Shown here piece by piece: positions 60,301 through 64,000 of a stretch of 64,000 nucleotides of DNA. Numbering within the stretch: position 1 is the first letter of the stretch; every line of letters starts with the position of its first letter. The notes under the pieces are model-generated. The model saw only the letters and a program-made list of their open reading frames with translations, did not search any database and was not told the origin of the DNA. The DNA lies in assembly GCF_932526225.1 (NCBI RefSeq), contig NC_064034.1, positions 9,735,387-9,799,386 on the forward strand. Reading direction: 5' to 3'. The position numbers and the translations under genes are program-made. The DNA comes from Nematostella vectensis (taxonomy: Eukaryota; Cnidaria; Anthozoa; Actiniaria; Edwardsiidae).

Positions 60301-60901
60301 TTGTATGTGGAATGACGAATTGTTTACTTTAGATTTAAGTCGTAATATCTTGACAAAACGCTTAGTTCAGGGTAGCTTAACAACATACGAAATATAAATT
60401 TTGACCGAAAACCGCATAGGACCAATGTGCTTAATAGAAACGCTTTTTGACGTATAAGTATTATTCTTCAGAAAAAAAAAGAAGCATGAAATTGTTATGA
60501 TTTACATTTGGCTGTCTTTGGTCATCTCATATAATGGTAATTATGGATACGTCAATTTATCCTCGGGACATAAAAACAACTGAGAATACACAAAGTTTTG
60601 TTTGAGTTGTATCCCGCCGTTTGGATCCCCTTCATCTGTCCGCCAATCAGACGAAATTGGCCAATCACAAGGCTTGTTATTGTGTCCTTTTCGTGGGTGG
60701 TCAGTTGCATGTCGATGAGCATTGGGTTTCAATCGATCTCAGAGCTACATGTCCTTTGGGAGGGAAAGATTTGTATACACGCTTTAGTCACTCAGAACGG
60801 TGGAACACATTTGGAGTGAAGACCGGAAAGTTTCTATAGTATTTCATTGTGAATTGTGGTTACTTGAGTAGCGATGAACGAACCCCCCTTTGAAGAGTAA
60901 G

Positions 60902-61098
60902 ATGGCGTCCTGGTTTAGCACCTTCTCTTGGCTGGTGCTGTATATTTGGATTTTGTGTGTGTTTGTGAGCAGTCAACAGACTGAAGGGACTGCCTGCTTG
61001 GAGATTAAACCTTGCTATTGCCTGGGGAACAGAGTAAACTGTGAAGGCAAGCATTTAACAGCCATTCCCGTCGGGATTCCATCGGATATTACGGCGTT
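60902..61098 (+). CDS. First exon of a secreted or membrane LRR protein (partial)
   Basis: The 65 complete codons begin with ATG at 60902 in the good context AAGATGG. A hydrophobic signal peptide (about residues 4-26, WLVLYIWILCVFVSS) is followed by a cysteine-rich LRR N-terminal cap: C-x6-C-x-C with NRVNCEGKHLTAIPVGIPSD, the standard C..C.C......C lead-in to leucine-rich repeats. The exon ends ACGGCGTT before GTAAGTTT, phase 2, where the first LRR strand would start. No LRR exon was found from 61,099 to 64,000, so the rest of the gene lies beyond the window behind an intron of at least 2.9 kb. Slit, LRIG, LGR or similar families all fit, and I cannot choose. Confidence 0.72.
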
Positions 61099-64000
61099 GT
61101 AAGTTTACTTTTACAATTCATACTTGCTTCACAGTACACGAAGTTTCGAACGTTTAGGGTCCCGTTCACGACTGTAGGGGTAGCTGTTCATACCTAGCGG
61201 CCTTTTATGTTTTAATTTTGATTATGTGGTGCTCGTAGATATTATTTGAATTGAGAATTGAGTTTCTACCTTGTTGAACAGCTATATCGATAAGATATGT
61301 ATGTGCGAAAGCTTTATCTGGGGTGAAGAGGTCCTTCCAAGCTAGCTTTAGCGTTATCCTTGTATCTTGTTTCACTGGATACATGAAAAGTTCAGGAGAA
61401 CTTCTCAATTGGCACTTTTATGGGGGAATTCAGGAAGTTCGGTTGTTGTGCAAGTAAGCGAGTTTTGATGGAAGAGATTCCATGCGCGAGAGAATGTGCT
61501 CAAACCGCGCGCGTAAATATCATCAACGGGTATTCGATTATTTATAAGCTTGCTGCGAGAGCCATGTTTGGATGGATATACAGTGGGATTTGAGGCACAG
61601 TTTGATATCGTGAGAATAAAGCTTTCGCGGGCAGCCTATAGTTGATGGAATAAGTGACAGATTGCAAACGAATTAGGGCAACATTTGTTGTAAAGCTTTA
61701 ATAATATGTCAGAGTTGGCCACAAGCGAACGTTTTGCAATTCGCGGTTTTATGTAAGTCGCGAACGCAGCATGTACGTAGAGCTCCCGACCGTCCACTCT
61801 CTTATAGTAGCTAAACCATGCTGTTTGTATACCTAAACAGATAGTCAGGTTTATTCGCTTGTACACAGTACGTGGTTAAAAGCAGCCAACGTTTCTCTTT
61901 GTTTCGTGCGAGAGGTTTTCACAGCGGGTTTCTGCCTAAAATTCATCGTATACGCACATACATTCGAGCCACTATAATATAGAAATCATTGCTAAGCGAA
62001 ATCTCATTATTGCCGTGCAACAAGTAATGCGTTTTCAATTTGTTCGCGAAGCAGAACAAGCGAATTAGGTGTCTTTTATTTTAACCGAATACCGCTTGAC
62101 ATCATAGCTCGAAACCTAATCTTTTACTGTCCTTGACTGTCCTTTTAATTACCTTCTAAATCTCACTAGAAAATGTTTCGGATACAACTTTACAATGAAC
62201 ACAATTGTGTACAAATTCTTACGCGATGCTCCTATATTACTCTTAGGCTCTTAAGTATGATAGCTTGTCTAGAACTCTTATCCTCTTTGGATGCTATAGT
62301 GCAAGTGTGTTTTTGCTTCACCCGGCTGGTTACCACTTCGTCTCAATATCTCTTGAGCTATTTCTGCGGAGAGCACACATTAAATTAGCCCGGCTTGCGT
62401 GCCAAACGTTGCTTTTGTTCGTCTGTCAGACTCCTGTTCTTTTACGTTTTACAATGAAATACGCAGCGAATATTCGAGTATGCTTTATTTTTTTAACCCA
62501 GACATAACCAATTTAGCGGCCACCACGTTTGCTTTTCAAAACAAAGGTATTTTTCGAGTGGTTCGGCCCTGCATGTGGACATGTTTTAGTATTTTGTGCT
62601 CTAATATATCCCGTTGCGCGTTCTGCGCGTCTCATTGGTCGATTCTTTTGTAGTAACCCGTTGCCAAACTAATTTCCTCGTGGACTTAGTTACTAGTGAA
62701 CTCCAAATTAGCCCCTTCCCTTTCTAAGTATCCCTCCTAAGAACCACGATGTTATTAACAAACTGAATTGAGTAAATCCTCTAATATTTAATCCTCTTTT
62801 TCTAGTTAAAACTTCCAGATGGTTGAAGTTTTGTCTGTGGATTATTAGAATGTGAATTTGCCCTTAGGGATATCTCTCTGCTCTGTTTAGAAGTCGGCTA
62901 AAAAAGCCGCTGTGTGATTTTGAATAAAAAAACCCGGAGCGGGCAACACGCCTCCTACTGTTTTTTTGGGGAAAGGCTTAGTAATTTGAATGCTTTGTCT
63001 TGGGCCATATGTTTAATCTAGACTTGCACTTGGATGTAAATTCGCAAACTGAATGTTTTCACAAACCACGCTTTTGGCTCTCAAGAACGCATAATCAATA
63101 AAAACGTCTGAGTGTGACTGTATTTGCAACGAGTTATTGGCCTCGGTGTGTGAGATATGTAGTTGTTGTTAATCATATTAGTAGCTCCAGGAACTGCCTT
63201 ATGATGGTAATTAACGGTCTTTTGTGCCGAAGAATTAATAAAAGGTTATTTGGTTCGGAAAAGTGAACAAATTATGATTGCATGGCCCTCACAAGCACGC
63301 TATTTGTTCTACTGAAATAACTATTTACATTGTGGCTGCCGTCTGAACCTTTGCAACATTGAACAATGGACGTGTTTTCGTGATTGAAGGGGAGAGTTTT
63401 CGCAGTAGATTATTATTGTTTATATAAAGGAGGCTTCCTCTCAAATAAATTATTTTCGGCTTTATGCGTCCGCTGCCTTTTTGATTTAGAGCTCTTTATT
63501 GTCTTCTGGATTCTCTTTTTTTAACACTTGAATGGCTTTCTCGACATTGTACACGGAAAGCACCGTCTAATCTAAACTACTAGGTCTTATTTTGAGCTGT
63601 AGTTTCCTTTTGCCATTAGCCTATTTATTGCCCGATTATAAATATTGCATGTAGTTTATTCAACACGTCTGATTTTATCACCAAAAAGATTTGCAGCGCT
63701 TGTGAATATCTAAGGTTTTTATGGGAAAGTGGTGCCATATAAAAAAGCAGGATTACGATTTGGCATGCAATAAGTCGCTGATGCTGATATATTCCTGTCA
63801 GATCTGTTTTCTCAGCAGATTGACGATCCATTATCATACTATTTACTCAGGAAAAATAAGCATAGATTTTTACTGTCTGTTTATTTCTTTAACCTTTCAA
63901 TAATGCTGAAATTTGATCCGCTGTTTATTACAAGTCTCATAACCTTTACCTTAACTGAGTGAGACATCTTTCTCATAAAGCTCTTACTTTTTACAGAGTA
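61099..64000. other. Probable long first intron of the LRR gene
   Basis: AT-rich sequence with no recognised LRR exon, repeat array or mobile element. Short open frames on both strands have no supporting splice context. Confidence 0.5.

Larger units (their letters stand above)
50754..60901. other. 10-kb stretch without a recognisable gene
   Basis: The first few hundred bases are presumably Patched 3' UTR. Beyond that I found no exon with both convincing splice sites and a recognisable protein. It contains a MITE (51226-51440), a dispersed C-tract repeat (52495-52610), a C tract near 53656-53671 and AT-rich filler. Open frames of 60-140 codons on both strands, such as 55011-55433, lack family resemblance. 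Small or fast-evolving genes and non-coding RNAs cannot be excluded. Confidence 0.45.

Overview
This is eukaryotic, intron-rich metazoan DNA. All four substantial genes are split into many short exons by GT-AG introns. The protein set (Patched, Artemis, ARIH2, a katanin con80 protein, an LRR protein), the very long poly-G/poly-C tracts and the abundant MITE-like repeats suggest an anthozoan cnidarian such as Nematostella or a relative. That placement is an inference; no species-diagnostic sequence was checked.

Layout. Positions 1-7,500 are repeat-rich: a fold-back element, a decayed LINE reverse transcriptase with a (AAAT)n tail, a hAT-like MITE and a possible tRNA-derived SINE. About 7.56-12.30 kb (+) is a large protein, mostly low-complexity, ending in a katanin-p80 con80-like domain. 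12.75-20.65 kb (-) is a complete ARIH2 (RBR E3 ligase) gene of 16 exons, with a 1.9-kb DNA transposon inserted just inside one intron. 21.25-32.79 kb (+) is a complete Artemis/DCLRE1C nuclease gene of 16 exons, head-to-head with ARIH2. 36.02-50.75 kb (+) is a complete Patched gene of 25 coding exons and 1,378 codons. 50.8-60.9 kb holds no recognisable gene. At 60.90 kb the first exon of a secreted or membrane LRR protein begins and runs off the window. Exon boundaries were placed by hand from splice sites, reading-frame phase and remembered family sequences; in each gene all phases join without a break.

The standout observation is structural. At least seven introns, spread over all four genes with several resolved introns, carry a minisatellite that starts at, or within about 150 nt of, the 5' splice site. 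In four of them (23, 31, 25 and 32 bp units) the repeat unit contains the splice donor itself, and in three it also contains the last 13-22 bases of the exon. The introns therefore carry between about 8 and about 60 copies of the authentic donor. Two arrays show higher-order repeats (7 x 35 bp and 5 x 25 bp). Smaller duplications of acceptor regions occur in Patched, and the ARIH2 transposon also landed 5 nt inside a donor. Together this looks like a local, recurrent process acting at exon-intron junctions.

The genes are not a functional cluster: Artemis is DNA end processing, ARIH2 ubiquitin ligation, Patched Hedgehog reception, and the con80 protein is cytoskeletal by analogy. ARIH2 and Artemis probably share a bidirectional promoter, and ARIH2 and the con80 gene converge tail to tail.
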